Positions 35,769 through 44,989 are shown, numbered from the stretch's first letter. The stretch: 64,000 nucleotides of DNA from an uncultured Acholeplasmatales bacterium (GCA_944324705.1 CALUXI010000002.1:1-64000); one strand, 5' to 3'. Notes: a model not told the origin generated them from the letters alone. Numbers and translations are program-made.

Positions 35769-36694
35769 ACAACCACCGGTATAAAATAGGACAAAATAGA
35801 AAACATACAAAGTAAAAATATACTAGTCATAATAGCTGAGTCAAGACGATCTAAGACACCACCATGGCCTGGGAAACAATTACCAAAATCTTTTATACCA
35901 TATGTTCTTTTCATTCTTGATGCTACTAAGTCACCAATTTGACTGAATATACTTGCAAATAATGTTAAAAATACTAATATCACAATTACCCAAGTCTGTC
36001 CAATTGCTTCAACATTAATAATCTTATCTAAAATAGTACTTGATGTATTACCAAAGAAATCACCAAAGATATAACCATAACAAGTAGCAAATATTGTAGC
36101 TACAATAGTAGCAATTATAGTTCCGCCAAAGGCTCCTTCCCAAGTCTTTTTCGGACTAATTGTAGGAGCCATCTTATGTTTACCAAATAACATACCTGTG
36201 AAATAAGCAAACATATCTGTACATATAGTAATTAAAAATAAATAAACAATATAACGTGAACCAAAATATTTTAAAATTGTAACAGCACTAAAACCAATTC
36301 CAGTATATATTATCGTTGTTATACTCTTACCAATATCTGTTGCATCATACTCACTACAAAATACTGTAGCCATAAACAAAACTAATAAAATCAAAATTAT
36401 CGATGGTAATAATTCCAAATTTATTCTAAATAATGATAATTGTTGATTAATTAAACTATTAGGATCAAGCTCAACTAAAACCGCTAAATAAAGCAATAAG
36501 GAACACGCCATTGTTATTATTTTCATTACCTTTGGCATTGGTTTTTCCTTATCATACATTTTTAACATTTCATGAGAGGCAATCACCGTTAATACAATCA
36601 TCAAGATTTGGAACATAAAGAATAGTTCATCAACTAATAAAAGCGGGATAAATATAGCTAGCAATACAATACCAGTTAATGTTCTTTCTTTCAT
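35765..36694 (-). CDS. cdsA: Phosphatidate cytidylyltransferase
   Basis: Makes CDP-diacylglycerol from phosphatidic acid and CTP for phospholipid synthesis. 309 residues with about eight membrane segments. The family signature is in the C-terminal part: KDFGNCFPGHGGVLDRLDS, and before it SPKKTWEGAFGG. The start overlaps the uppS stop (TAATG) behind GGAGG. Confidence 0.96.
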   Translation of the reverse strand: MKERTLTGIVLLAIFIPLLLVDELFFMFQILMIVLTVIASHEMLKMYDKEKPMPKVMKIITMACSLLLYLAVLVELDPNSLINQQLSLFRINLELLPSIILILLVLFMATVFCSEYDATDIGKSITTIIYTGIGFSAVTILKYFGSRYIVYLFLITICTDMFAYFTGMLFGKHKMAPTISPKKTWEGAFGGTIIATIVATIFATCYGYIFGDFFGNTSSTILDKIINVEAIGQTWVIVILVFLTLFASIFSQIGDLVASRMKRTYGIKDFGNCFPGHGGVLDRLDSAIMTSIFLLCMFSILSYFIPVVV

Positions 36695-37425
36695 TATTTA
36701 TCCTCCTTAATGCCACCAAAACGCCTATTGCGTTGTTGATAATTTATAATAGCCTCATCTAATGAATCAGTTGTAAAATCTGGCCATAAAGTCTTAGTAA
36801 AATATAATTCAGCATAAGCAATTTGCCACAATAAAAAATTACTAATTCTTTCTTCACCACTAGTTCTAATTAATAAATCTACATCCGGTAAATTAGCAGT
36901 ATCTAAAAAATTATTAAAGGTTTTTTCATTTAAATCTTCTAATTTGAATTTACCATCTTCAATAAGAGGAATAATTTTCTTAATTCCTCTTATAATTTCA
37001 TCTCTACTACCATAATCAAAACATATATTTAAAATTATACCTTCATGTTCTTTAGTAATATTTATAATATCATCCATTAACATTTGTAATTTAGGACTAA
37101 TACGATTACGTTTACCACTAAACATAATTTTTATATTACTATTTTTAATTTCTTCTCTATAACGATTAAAAAATCTAACCGGCAACCCCATTAAATATTT
37201 AACTTCATCATCTGGTCTAGCCCAATTTTCCGTTGAAAAGCAATAGATACTTAAAACTTTAACTCCTAAAGAGTCAGCATATTTACATATATTTGAAATA
37301 TTAAAAGCTCCCTTACGGTGACCATAAATACGTGGTCTATTACGTAATTTGGCCCATCTACCATTTCCATCTAAAATTATGGCTATATGTTTTGGTATAT
37401 TATTTAAATTAATTTTTTCATTCAT
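36694..37425 (-). CDS. uppS: Undecaprenyl diphosphate synthase (cis-prenyltransferase)
   Basis: Makes the C55 lipid carrier for wall and glycan synthesis. 243 residues: HIAIILDGNGRWA with the catalytic Asp near 19, YCFSTENWARP, and LIRTSGEERISNFLLWQIAYAEL at the C-terminus. First gene of the uppS-cdsA-dxr-rseP operon, which implies that the organism builds a cell envelope needing undecaprenyl phosphate, against a true wall-less mycoplasma. Confidence 0.97.
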   Translation of the reverse strand: MNEKINLNNIPKHIAIILDGNGRWAKLRNRPRIYGHRKGAFNISNICKYADSLGVKVLSIYCFSTENWARPDDEVKYLMGLPVRFFNRYREEIKNSNIKIMFSGKRNRISPKLQMLMDDIINITKEHEGIILNICFDYGSRDEIIRGIKKIIPLIEDGKFKLEDLNEKTFNNFLDTANLPDVDLLIRTSGEERISNFLLWQIAYAELYFTKTLWPDFTTDSLDEAIINYQQRNRRFGGIKEDK

Positions 37426-37508
37426 ATTCTCACCACTTGCCTAATTATATAATAAAACCAACATACTTTAAAGCTTTAAATAACACATAATTTGCCACAA
37501 TTATAAAA

Positions 37509-37529
37509 AGTTGGTTATAAAAACCAACT
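37509..37529 (-). terminator. Terminator of the FakA-like small gene
   Basis: Perfect 8-bp stem AGTTGGTT/AACCAACT (37509-37516 and 37522-37529) with a T run on the minus strand, touching the stop codon. Confidence 0.85.
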
Positions 37530-37779
37530 ATCCTTTTAATCCTCTAGATTGTCTATCCATATCTTCAACAACAATATCATAAATTTCCCCAAGGGTACGG
37601 CAATATTTTAATACATCCCATGGTTCATTTGTATGGAAATGAATCTTAATTAATTCATCATCCCCAACAGCTAATAAGCAATCACCTTTAAAATTATTAT
37701 TGAAATATTCAACAATTTTATTTTCATCTAAATCTTCACCCTCAATTAACAATTGAGTGTCATATCTATATTCTAACAT
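37528..37779 (-). CDS. Free-standing FakA/YloV-type middle domain
   Basis: 83 residues. The sequence YDTQLLIEGEDLDENKI, then LLAVGDDELIKIHFHTNEPWDVLKY, matches the central domain of FakA (YloV), the fatty-acid kinase subunit also found fused to DAK2. There is no kinase (DAK2) domain, so it cannot act as kinase alone; it might bind a FakB-like protein or a lipid/phosphate. Similar small proteins are annotated in related bacteria as dihydroxyacetone-kinase-like. The ATG at 37779 has a perfect AGGAGG site; a longer frame upstream lacks one. Monocistronic. Confidence 0.78.
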   Translation of the reverse strand: MLEYRYDTQLLIEGEDLDENKIVEYFNNNFKGDCLLAVGDDELIKIHFHTNEPWDVLKYCRTLGEIYDIVVEDMDRQSRGLKG

Positions 37780-37848
37780 TGTATTCCTCCTTGTTTTTAT
37801 TATCTCATTTTTTAATAAATAATGCAAATAAAACATCTAAAATATTTC

Positions 37849-37884
37849 TTGACATATTATATCAATTTTCGATATAATTTGCAA
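37849..37884. promoter_or_regulatory. Overlapping divergent promoters with a palindromic operator
   Basis: Plus strand: TTGACA (37849-37854), 18-base spacer, TATAAT (37873-37878). Minus strand: TTGCAA (37879-37884), 17-base spacer, TATAAT (37856-37861). A perfect 8-bp inverted repeat ATTATATC-N7-GATATAAT (37856-37878) spans both -10 regions, so one regulator could control both genes. Confidence 0.6.
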
Positions 37885-37898
37885 CGTGAGGTGGAAAA

Positions 37899-38582
37899 AT
37901 GATAAATAATAGAATAACTCACCTTATCTATCGATCAATATTTTTAGCCTTAGGACTTATAGGTATTATCAATGGTTTTGGTCTATTAGATGGTGGTAAA
38001 CCTAGTTTAGATTGTCTAGTTTATTATACTAATTTATCTAACTACTTATGTTTTATAGTGATGTTAATTGTAGTAATTAGTACATATAAACATCTAAAAA
38101 ATGGTGAAATAAAGGGGAATAATACAGTTATTATTGGTTTGAAATTTTATACGACAATAATAATTTTAGTCACTTTCTTAGTTTATAATATTTTACTGAC
38201 AGATAATATGTTTGGGCCAGGTTGGAATAGTCTTGGCAACCTATTAATGCACATTGTTTGTCCTTTAATGTTTGTTTTAGATTTCTTCTTATTTGACAAA
38301 CATCATAGTTTAAAATGGTATGATCCGCTATGTTCTACTTTACTACCTTTATTATATGTAGTAGTAATATTAATAAGAGGTCAAATTTTACCAGCTGATT
38401 ATAATGGGACAATTTATCCTTATTTCTTCTTAAATGTGGCCGAAATTGGAATTGGTCAAGTTTTATTGTGGGTATTTATCTTATTACTTGTTTTCATTGT
38501 TATCGGCTATATTTTCTACTTATATGATAAATTAGAGATCGAAGATCATAAATTAAAATTCTATTTAAAAGCTAAAAATTAA
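37899..38582 (+). CDS. Pr6Pr-type integral membrane protein
   Basis: 227 residues with about six membrane segments. The pattern YYTNLSNYLCF, then GWNSLGNLLMHIVCPLMFVLDFFLFD, and YPYFFLNV near the end, is that of the Pr6Pr/FAR-17a-like family of small multi-pass proteins, whose function in bacteria is unknown; a conserved His and Asp sit in the LMHIVCPLMFVLD motif. GAGGTGG site before the ATG. Single gene with its own promoter and terminator. Confidence 0.8.
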   Translation: MINNRITHLIYRSIFLALGLIGIINGFGLLDGGKPSLDCLVYYTNLSNYLCFIVMLIVVISTYKHLKNGEIKGNNTVIIGLKFYTTIIILVTFLVYNILLTDNMFGPGWNSLGNLLMHIVCPLMFVLDFFLFDKHHSLKWYDPLCSTLLPLLYVVVILIRGQILPADYNGTIYPYFFLNVAEIGIGQVLLWVFILLLVFIVIGYIFYLYDKLEIEDHKLKFYLKAKN

Positions 38583-38607
38583 GGTACTGAACCAAGTCAG
38601 TACCTTT
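38581..38607 (+). terminator. Terminator of the Pr6Pr-like gene
   Basis: Perfect 10-bp stem AAGGTACTGA/TCAGTACCTT with T-rich tail, overlapping the stop codon. Confidence 0.85.
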
Positions 38608-38754
38608 TCTTTATATAAAATTAAGTTTATTATTAAATCACCTAATAAAACAAATAAACTAAACATACTACTTTTAACATTACACTTATTTATCGACTAC
38701 TATTAAAGTTTCCAGTATAGTATTTGAGATACTTTTATTTTCTTTAAAATTAAC

Positions 38755-38784
38755 AAAAAAGACAAGGTTGAGAAGTCCTTGTCT
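38755..38784 (-). terminator. Terminator of rplM-rpsI
   Basis: 8-bp stem AGACAAGG/CCTTGTCT (38760-38767 and 38777-38784) with a run of six T on the minus strand. Confidence 0.85.
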
Positions 38785-38821
38785 AATTTTATTTTTATAT
38801 CGCTTAAAATTGAAACATGTA

Positions 38822-39217
38822 TTAACGTTTTGAGAACTGACTTGCACGACGGGCTTTTTTAAGACCATATTTTTTACGTTCTTTAACACGTGAATCACGA
38901 GTAATTAAACCAGCAGGTTTTAAAGTTTGACGGTATTCTGGATTTACTTCTAATAAAGCTCTAGTAATACCATGACGAATAGCCCCAGCTTGACCTGTAA
39001 GACCACCACCATATACATTAACTAAAATATCGAACTTTTCTACATTTTCTGTTAATTCAAGTGGTTGTAAAACGTCTAAACGAAGAGCTGCTGATGGAAT
39101 ATAGTCTTCAAATGAACGACCATTTACAGTAAATGAACCTTTACCAGGTCTTAAGATAACTCTAGCAACTGAACTTTTACGACGACCTGTTCCTAAGTAT
39201 TGTACTAATTTTGCCAT
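38822..39217 (-). CDS. rpsI: 30S ribosomal protein S9 (uS9)
   Basis: 131 residues. Family marks: [14 protein letters not shown] near the N-terminus and the basic tail [24 protein letters not shown], whose final KR contacts tRNA in the P site. Co-transcribed with rplM, 16 bases downstream of it, as in nearly all bacteria. Confidence 0.98.
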   Translation of the reverse strand: MAKLVQYLGTGRRKSSVARVILRPGKGSFTVNGRSFEDYIPSAALRLDVLQPLELTENVEKFDILVNVYGGGLTGQAGAIRHGITRALLEVNPEYRQTLKPAGLITRDSRVKERKKYGLKKARRASQFSKR

Positions 39218-39233
39218 TTCTTTCGCTCCTCCC

Positions 39234-39668
39234 TTATGCCTTTACCTTTAATTCTTGTGGTTTTTGTGCTTGATGAGGATGGTTAGCATCAGCATAAACA
39301 TATAATTGTTTACGTTGTACATCACCAAGTTTAGTATGAGGTAACATACCTTTGATTGCATATTCTACCATTCTAGTAGGATATTTAGTCATTAATTCCT
39401 CAGCAGTTAAAGTACGTAAGCCGCCATTGTATTCTGAATGTGAACGATATAATTTATCTTTCCATTTGTTACCAGTTAATACAACTTTAGTTGCATTAAT
39501 AACAATGACGTTATCACCACAATTTACGTGTGGAGTATAAATAGGTTTGTGTTTTCCTCTTAAAACATTTGCTACTGCTGTAGCTAAACGACCAAGAGTT
39601 AAACCTGTTGCATCAACAACATACCAGTCATGTTTTACAGTTTCATTATTAGCCATATATGTTTTCAT
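39234..39668 (-). CDS. rplM: 50S ribosomal protein L13 (uL13)
   Basis: 144 residues, early-assembly 23S rRNA-binding protein. Family marks: [40 protein letters not shown] and [16 protein letters not shown]. First gene of the rplM-rpsI operon. A short leader with a hairpin overlapping the ribosome binding site precedes it. Confidence 0.98.
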   Translation of the reverse strand: MKTYMANNETVKHDWYVVDATGLTLGRLATAVANVLRGKHKPIYTPHVNCGDNVIVINATKVVLTGNKWKDKLYRSHSEYNGGLRTLTAEELMTKYPTRMVEYAIKGMLPHTKLGDVQRKQLYVYADANHPHQAQKPQELKVKA

Positions 39669-39677
39669 AATTTTGTT

Positions 39678-39698
39678 CCTCCTTAAATTTATTTAAGG
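39678..39698 (-). promoter_or_regulatory. Hairpin over the rplM ribosome binding site
   Basis: A perfect 8-bp inverted repeat CCTTAAAT/ATTTAAGG (39681-39698) includes part of the AGGAGG site in a leader of about 57 nt. L13 leaders in Firmicutes are thought to be autoregulatory; whether this is the same structure I cannot tell. Confidence 0.4.
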
Positions 39699-39730
39699 GC
39701 TGTGGATATAATAAAAATGTACCATCAAGT

Positions 39731-39759
39731 ATTTTACAATAATACGACTTTAATTGCAA
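39731..39759 (-). promoter_or_regulatory. rplM-rpsI promoter
   Basis: -35 TTGCAA (39754-39759), 17-base spacer, -10 TAAAAT (plus ATTTTA 39731-39736). Confidence 0.65.
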
Positions 39760-39854
39760 GAAAAATCTAACATTATCATCTTATTATTTACATTTTAATC
39801 ACTAAGGTTATGTTAAAATAAAAATCATTAAATTACGGGTATACCTAACATACT

Positions 39855-39888
39855 AAAAAATAAAGACTGTCTCTTATTTGACAGCCTT
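39855..39888 (-). terminator. Terminator of the DUF1538/PII operon
   Basis: 9-bp stem with one mismatch (39863-39871 with 39880-39888) followed on the minus strand by TTTATTTTTT; overlaps the end of the PII-like gene. Confidence 0.75.
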
Positions 39889-40218
39889 ATCATCTTTATT
39901 AAATTGTTTATATAAATTGCTTGTAGCATAGTTAACAGGTAAACTAAAGGCTACACCTTGAGCTAGGGTAGTTGAACCTAATTTTTCATAAATTGAAGTC
40001 ATTAAATTATCTAATATATCCTTAGAAACAACTACTAATAAAATTTCTTTTTCTGGATTAATTTCAATACCATATAATTTCTTAGCTTCTGGTTTTACAG
40101 CTCCTGAACCATTAATAATAGTAGCTCCCATAGCCCCTTCTTCTTTTAATAAATTTATAGCTTCTTCACCATAACCATTATTTATAATAACTATTAATAG
40201 TGCTAATTCTTTTTCCAT
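39874..40218 (-). CDS. PII-like signalling protein (second of a pair)
   Basis: 114 residues with a GlnB-like ferredoxin fold: ALLIVIINNGYGEEAINLLKEEGA at the start matches the opening strand and helix of PII proteins, followed by GATIINGSG and a late VAFSLPVNYA. The classical T-loop uridylylation tyrosine region is not recognisable, so it is a PII-like variant. It overlaps the preceding PII-like gene by 16 bases and follows a DUF1538 membrane protein, an arrangement where it probably gates or senses for the transporter. Confidence 0.8.
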   Translation of the reverse strand: MEKELALLIVIINNGYGEEAINLLKEEGAMGATIINGSGAVKPEAKKLYGIEINPEKEILLVVVSKDILDNLMTSIYEKLGSTTLAQGVAFSLPVNYATSNLYKQFNKDDKAVK

Positions 40219-40571
40219 GTTTTACCTCCAAAATCAGCTAAAAACATATAATTTTTAAGTCCCATTATACTATTTAAAGGTAAACTAAAGGCTACGCCAT
40301 GAATACCTAGATCATTCATTTTATCTTCAATTGCTGCTAAACAATCTTTTATTTTATCTTCTCTAATAAAACCAAAAGTTACTGCTCTTTTTGAGTCTTT
40401 TAGTCCTGTTAAAGCTAATATTTCTTCACTTGCACTACCATTACCCAAAAAAGAAATATGATAATTAACATTATAATTTTCTGTTATATCCATAAATAAA
40501 TCTCTTTTATTAATTGGTAAGATAGTAATTAATAAATATAATTCTTTTATGCTTTTTTGCACCTTAGTCAT
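40203..40571 (-). CDS. PII-like signalling protein (first of a pair)
   Basis: 122 residues, diverged from its neighbour but of the same fold: ELYLLITILPINKRDLFMDITENY at the start and GIHGVAFSLPLNSIMGL at the end mirror it. The ATG at 40571 is chosen; its AGGTG site lies inside the end of the DUF1538 gene, with the stop codon overlapping. The paired VAFSLP motifs suggest both bind the same partner, perhaps one per DUF1538 half. Confidence 0.75.
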   Translation of the reverse strand: MTKVQKSIKELYLLITILPINKRDLFMDITENYNVNYHISFLGNGSASEEILALTGLKDSKRAVTFGFIREDKIKDCLAAIEDKMNDLGIHGVAFSLPLNSIMGLKNYMFLADFGGKTWKKN

Positions 40572-40575
40572 ACTT

Positions 40576-42108
40576 TCACCTAAACTTAACAATTACTTCA
40601 TCATCTTCTAAAATCATTTTATCTACTTGACGTTTCATTTTAATCTTATCACTAATTAAAGCTTGTAAACCCACAAATTCAATAACAATAACAGGAGTTA
40701 TAGAAACTAAAGCTACCACGCCAAATCCAAGACTTAAAATTTGACTGTCTGAATATAAAAAGCCATCACAAATACCTATTGCTAGAGGTAAAATAAAACC
40801 ACTAGTTAAAGCACCTGCCGCTACACCACCCGAATCAAAAGCTATACCAACATATATTTTTGGAATGAAAAAACTAAGTGTTAAAGCAAAAATTACAGCT
40901 GGTATTAAGATATACATAATTGGAAATTGAAAGTTTATTCTTAATATTGCTAAAGTAATAGCTAGACAACCTCCAATAATCAAACCTATTAACATTGTTT
41001 TTTTCTTAATAATACCATCTGTTATTTCATTAACTTGTTTAACTAAAACATGTACAGCTGGTTCAGCTAATACTGATACTCCACCTACTAAAAAGCCTAC
41101 TACATATAGTAACCATTTATTACTTGCTAAATCAGAACCAATATTATAAGCTACTGGCATAAATGCCATATTAACTGCTGTTAGAAAAATACTCAAGCCA
41201 AAAAAACTATATATAACACCTATGCCTAAAGAGAATAATTTTTTATTTGGTAACTTAATAAATATAAAATTAATTACTAAGAAAAATATAGCAATTAAAA
41301 CTAGTGATATAGCAACATCTTTAAAAGATGATAATAAAGTAGTTAAGAATAAAGAGCCAAAATTAGTATCTATAACATAGAGGCTTTTATCTAAAATAAA
41401 ATCGCCATTATAACTAATAAATATTCCTAATATTAACATAACTATAATAGTCATAACACATACTATACCTATTAAGCCGAAAGACATATCTTTATCACTT
41501 TTTTTAGCTATAACACTAGATATACCGATACAAATTGCCATCATAAAAGGAACTGTTACAGGTCCTGTAGTTACCCCACCAGCATCATAAATGAAGCCTA
41601 AAAAGTCACTTGTCCCCGTATATATAACTAAGATAGCTAAAGCAAAGCAAATACCATAAAGGAAAATAAATATTTTAGCTAAATCTAATTTATTAATTAA
41701 TCTAATTATTAATAATATTAAAGCTAAACCCACTCCAAAAGCTATCGATATAGTTATTAATAAAGGGCTTAACAACGTCTTAATTTGTGAACTTAAAATA
41801 CTTAAATTAGGTTCGGCTAAAGTAACAAAAAAACCTAAAAGAAAGAGAAAAATTAAAAGTATTATAATTTTCCCTTGTCTAGTTAAAACTTGTCCACTCA
41901 ATTTACCCATAGGAGTCATAGCAATATCAGTTCCCATATTAAACAAGGCTATTCCAAGACCACCTATAAAAGTTGCAAAGCTCAGTACTAATATTTCATA
42001 AGTACTTAAGGATACATAGGGAGTAAAATTCAATATAATTATTAGAAGATAGATAGGTATAATCGAAACATAACCATCTTTTAATTTATTTAAAAGTAAT
42101 TTGAACAC
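40576..42108 (-). CDS. DUF1538 membrane transporter, two-repeat form
   Basis: 510 residues with about 12-14 membrane segments in two homologous halves. Each half has the family loop: YDAGGVTTGPVTVPFM in the first, FDSGGVAAGALTSGFILP in the second, and paired EP motifs (LAEPNLS, LAEPAVHVL). DUF1538 proteins are poorly known; a two-gene version has been reported to act as a cation/proton antiporter, from memory. An upstream ATG gives four more codons, but then GGAGGT would lie inside the gene; the GTG at 42108, 5 bases after that site, is preferred. Followed by two PII-like genes. Confidence 0.85.
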   Translation of the reverse strand: MFKLLLNKLKDGYVSIIPIYLLIIILNFTPYVSLSTYEILVLSFATFIGGLGIALFNMGTDIAMTPMGKLSGQVLTRQGKIIILLIFLFLLGFFVTLAEPNLSILSSQIKTLLSPLLITISIAFGVGLALILLIIRLINKLDLAKIFIFLYGICFALAILVIYTGTSDFLGFIYDAGGVTTGPVTVPFMMAICIGISSVIAKKSDKDMSFGLIGIVCVMTIIVMLILGIFISYNGDFILDKSLYVIDTNFGSLFLTTLLSSFKDVAISLVLIAIFFLVINFIFIKLPNKKLFSLGIGVIYSFFGLSIFLTAVNMAFMPVAYNIGSDLASNKWLLYVVGFLVGGVSVLAEPAVHVLVKQVNEITDGIIKKKTMLIGLIIGGCLAITLAILRINFQFPIMYILIPAVIFALTLSFFIPKIYVGIAFDSGGVAAGALTSGFILPLAIGICDGFLYSDSQILSLGFGVVALVSITPVIVIEFVGLQALISDKIKMKRQVDKMILEDDEVIVKFR

Positions 42109-42127
42109 TGTGACCTCCATAAATTCT

Positions 42128-42155
42128 AAAAACTAATACTTGCGTATTAGTCTTT
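42128..42155. terminator. Bidirectional hairpin between yitT-like and DUF1538 genes
   Basis: Perfect 8-bp stem ACTAATAC/GTATTAGT (42132-42139 and 42144-42151) with a 4-base loop and T runs on both sides; it ends the metG-yitT transcript on the minus strand. Confidence 0.7.
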
Positions 42156-42158
42156 TTA

Positions 42159-43061
42159 TTAAACAATTGATTTACGAGTATAATTACCAACAACCCGTTT
42201 AACAGGCTCTACTATAATAAAGCATTTAGGATCATATTTTTTACAAATATGAATAGCCTTATCAAGTTCATAACCAGAAACAACCATTATTAAATCATAC
42301 TTTCTTTGATGAGAATATGCTCCCTCAACCGGTATAATAGTACAACCTCTATGCATTGACAATAATTCATGTAACATTTCTTCTGTAACATTGTTAGAAA
42401 TAATATTTACTTTTAAATAATTGTAAGCTGTATGAATTTTATCAATACATACACTTGTGATAATAATACGAATACAAGTATAAAAAGCAATCGGCCAAGA
42501 ATGTGATACGAAAACACCACCAATAACGGCAATCATTACATTAGCAATCATTGTAAATACGCCAATTGAAATGTTTTTTTCTATTGCTAAAACTTGACCT
42601 AAAATGTCAAGTCCACCCGTTGAAGTTCCAAAACGTAATGCAACACCACAAGCTACACCAGTAAAAATAGCCCCAATAATCGCATACGTAATTTGATTTT
42701 CTAAAGGTGGTAAATTAAATACCTCAATAACTGGGTCTACTGGTATCCAACCTAATGTACAAACAGTTTGTACAATTACTGAAACAATAGAAAATATAGC
42801 AAATCTCTTAGATACCTTACGCCAACCATAAATAAATAAAGGCACATTTAATACAAAAGTATATACACCAAGCGGAACAATTTTCGGATCAATATTAGCC
42901 CCCGTATCAATCGCGTTCTTAATTATTTGTGATAAACCTGTAATTCCGGCTGAATATATACCAGCAGGTTCTAAAAACCAAATTAAACCCAAACAATAAA
43001 TAACTGAAGTAATAATAACAATAAATATTCTAAATGAATCATCTAAAATTTTATTTTTCAT
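42159..43061 (-). CDS. YitT family membrane protein with DUF2179 domain
   Basis: 300 residues: five or six membrane segments (to about 215) and a C-terminal cytosolic DUF2179 domain of PII-like fold (about 220-295, MHRGCTIIPVEGAYSHQ, then VVSGYELDKAIHICKKYDP). The signature GLDILGQVLA after GTSTGG is typical of YitT/YczE-like proteins. The transported substrate is unknown. It starts 1 base after the metG stop. Confidence 0.9.
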   Translation of the reverse strand: MKNKILDDSFRIFIVIITSVIYCLGLIWFLEPAGIYSAGITGLSQIIKNAIDTGANIDPKIVPLGVYTFVLNVPLFIYGWRKVSKRFAIFSIVSVIVQTVCTLGWIPVDPVIEVFNLPPLENQITYAIIGAIFTGVACGVALRFGTSTGGLDILGQVLAIEKNISIGVFTMIANVMIAVIGGVFVSHSWPIAFYTCIRIIITSVCIDKIHTAYNYLKVNIISNNVTEEMLHELLSMHRGCTIIPVEGAYSHQRKYDLIMVVSGYELDKAIHICKKYDPKCFIIVEPVKRVVGNYTRKSIV

Positions 43062-43062
43062 A

Positions 43063-44958
43063 CTAACTAATTTTTTCTCCTACTTCTCCGTCTGGTATTA
43101 AAACTAATTTAGCTTTCTTTCCCGCACAACAAATCATTCCATTTGATTCTACTCCTCTTAATTTAATAGGGGCCAAATTAGTAACTACACATACTTTTTT
43201 ACCTATTAAATCTTTAGGTTCATAGTACTCTCTAATTCCTGAAACAATTTGTCTTACTTCTTTACCAATATTTACTTTTAGAACCATTAATTTACTAGCA
43301 TTAGGATGTTCATTAGCTTCTACAATTTCCCCTACTACTAAATTAACCTTACTAAAATCATCAATACTAATTAAATTATCTTGTTCTTCTTGTTTTTCTT
43401 CTTTCTTTAAAACTTTACTAAGAACATCTTTTTCTACATCTAAACGTTTAAATAAAACTTCTGAACTTAAATTACTATATTTGTCAATTAAACCATAAAC
43501 TAAATTTTCATAATTAGTTTCTTTAATATTTAAGAATTTATAAATAGCCTTAGAAGAGTTAGGCATAATATTTTCTAACAAAATAGCACTACATCTAATA
43601 ACTTCAAGTAATGAATAAATTACTTCTTCTAAAATATCCTTTTTACTTTCATCTTTAGCTAATGACCATGGTGTTGAATCATCAATATATTTATTAGCTT
43701 TTCGTAATAAGTTAAACACATCATCAATAGCTTGACTAACTTTAAGATTATTCATATGCTTAAAGTATAAATCCTTAGCTTCATTTAAATCATTTATTAA
43801 AGTATTAGTAATATCTAAACTTACATTCTTTTTATTAACACTACCAACAAAATATTTATTAGCCATAGCTAATGTTCGGTTAACTAAATTGCCATAAATA
43901 TTAGCTAATTCAGTGTTATTTCTTTCACAAACTAATTCATAAGTAATATTACCATCTTGGGCAAATGGAATCTCATGTAAAACATAATATCTAACAGCAT
44001 CCACACCAAACAACTCAACTAAATCATCAGTATATATTACATTTCCCTTAGATTTAGACATTTTTCCATGATTCATTAAAATCCAAGGATGACCAAATAC
44101 TTGTTTAGGTAAAGGTAAGTCTAAAGCCATTAAAATAATCGGCCAATAAATAGTATGGAAACGTAAAATATCCTTACCAATCAAATGAATATCACAAGGC
44201 CAATATTTATTAAATTTAGGATCGCTATCACCATCAACTTTATAACCTAATCCTGTGATATAGTTCATTAAGGCATCAATCCAAACATAAATTACATGTT
44301 TCGGATCACTTAAAACCTTAATTCCCCACGAATATGAAGTCCTAGATACACATAAGTCAGGTAGTGGATCTTTTAAAAAATTATTTAGCATTTCATTTTT
44401 TCTTGACTCAGGTTCTATAAAATTAGGATGTTCATTAATATAATCAATTAATTTTTGTTGATATGGGGCAAGTCTTAAGAAATATGCCTCTTCTTTTTCT
44501 TTAGTGACCTTAGAACCACAGTCAGGACAACATCCATCTACTAAATCTTTTTCTGTAAAAAAAGATTCACAACTTACACAATACCATCCCTCATAAGTTC
44601 CTTTATAAATATCACCTTTTTTTAATAATTTTTCAAATGCTTTAGCTACTTCTTCTTCATGATATTTATCAGTAGTTCTAATAAATTTATCATAAGATAC
44701 ATTAACTAAATCATAAGTATCCTTTATACTTTTAGCTACTCCATCAACCCATTTTTGCGGATTAACATTATTTTCCCTAGCTTTTTGTTCTATTTTTTGA
44801 CCATGCTCATCTGTTCCTGTTTGAAAATAAACATCATAGCCATCTTTTCTTTTAAAACGACAAATACTATCAGCTAATATTGCTTCATAAACGTTACCAA
44901 TATGTGGCTTTGAAGATGTATAAGCAATAGCTGTTGATAAATAAAATGGTTTTTTCAC
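43063..44958 (-). CDS. metG: Methionyl-tRNA synthetase with tRNA-binding tail
   Basis: Class I synthetase, 631 residues. HIGH-like PHIGN near 18-22, zinc-binding knuckle pairs in CVSCESFFTEKDLVDGCCPDCG, KMSKS-type MSKSKGN, anticodon-binding helices, and a C-terminal EMAP/Trbp111-type tRNA-binding domain (about 525-631, VNLVVGEIVEANEHPNASKL). It starts with GTG at 44958 behind GGAG; no T-box or S-box is visible upstream. Confidence 0.97.
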   Translation of the reverse strand: MKKPFYLSTAIAYTSSKPHIGNVYEAILADSICRFKRKDGYDVYFQTGTDEHGQKIEQKARENNVNPQKWVDGVAKSIKDTYDLVNVSYDKFIRTTDKYHEEEVAKAFEKLLKKGDIYKGTYEGWYCVSCESFFTEKDLVDGCCPDCGSKVTKEKEEAYFLRLAPYQQKLIDYINEHPNFIEPESRKNEMLNNFLKDPLPDLCVSRTSYSWGIKVLSDPKHVIYVWIDALMNYITGLGYKVDGDSDPKFNKYWPCDIHLIGKDILRFHTIYWPIILMALDLPLPKQVFGHPWILMNHGKMSKSKGNVIYTDDLVELFGVDAVRYYVLHEIPFAQDGNITYELVCERNNTELANIYGNLVNRTLAMANKYFVGSVNKKNVSLDITNTLINDLNEAKDLYFKHMNNLKVSQAIDDVFNLLRKANKYIDDSTPWSLAKDESKKDILEEVIYSLLEVIRCSAILLENIMPNSSKAIYKFLNIKETNYENLVYGLIDKYSNLSSEVLFKRLDVEKDVLSKVLKKEEKQEEQDNLISIDDFSKVNLVVGEIVEANEHPNASKLMVLKVNIGKEVRQIVSGIREYYEPKDLIGKKVCVVTNLAPIKLRGVESNGMICCAGKKAKLVLIPDGEVGEKIS

Positions 44959-44989
44959 TCTAAAATCTCCAATCTAAATAATACACTAT

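Noticed and set aside
38686-38898. 70-codon frame overlapping the rpsI end and its terminator
   Set aside because: Runs through a terminator hairpin and out of frame with rpsI; low complexity.
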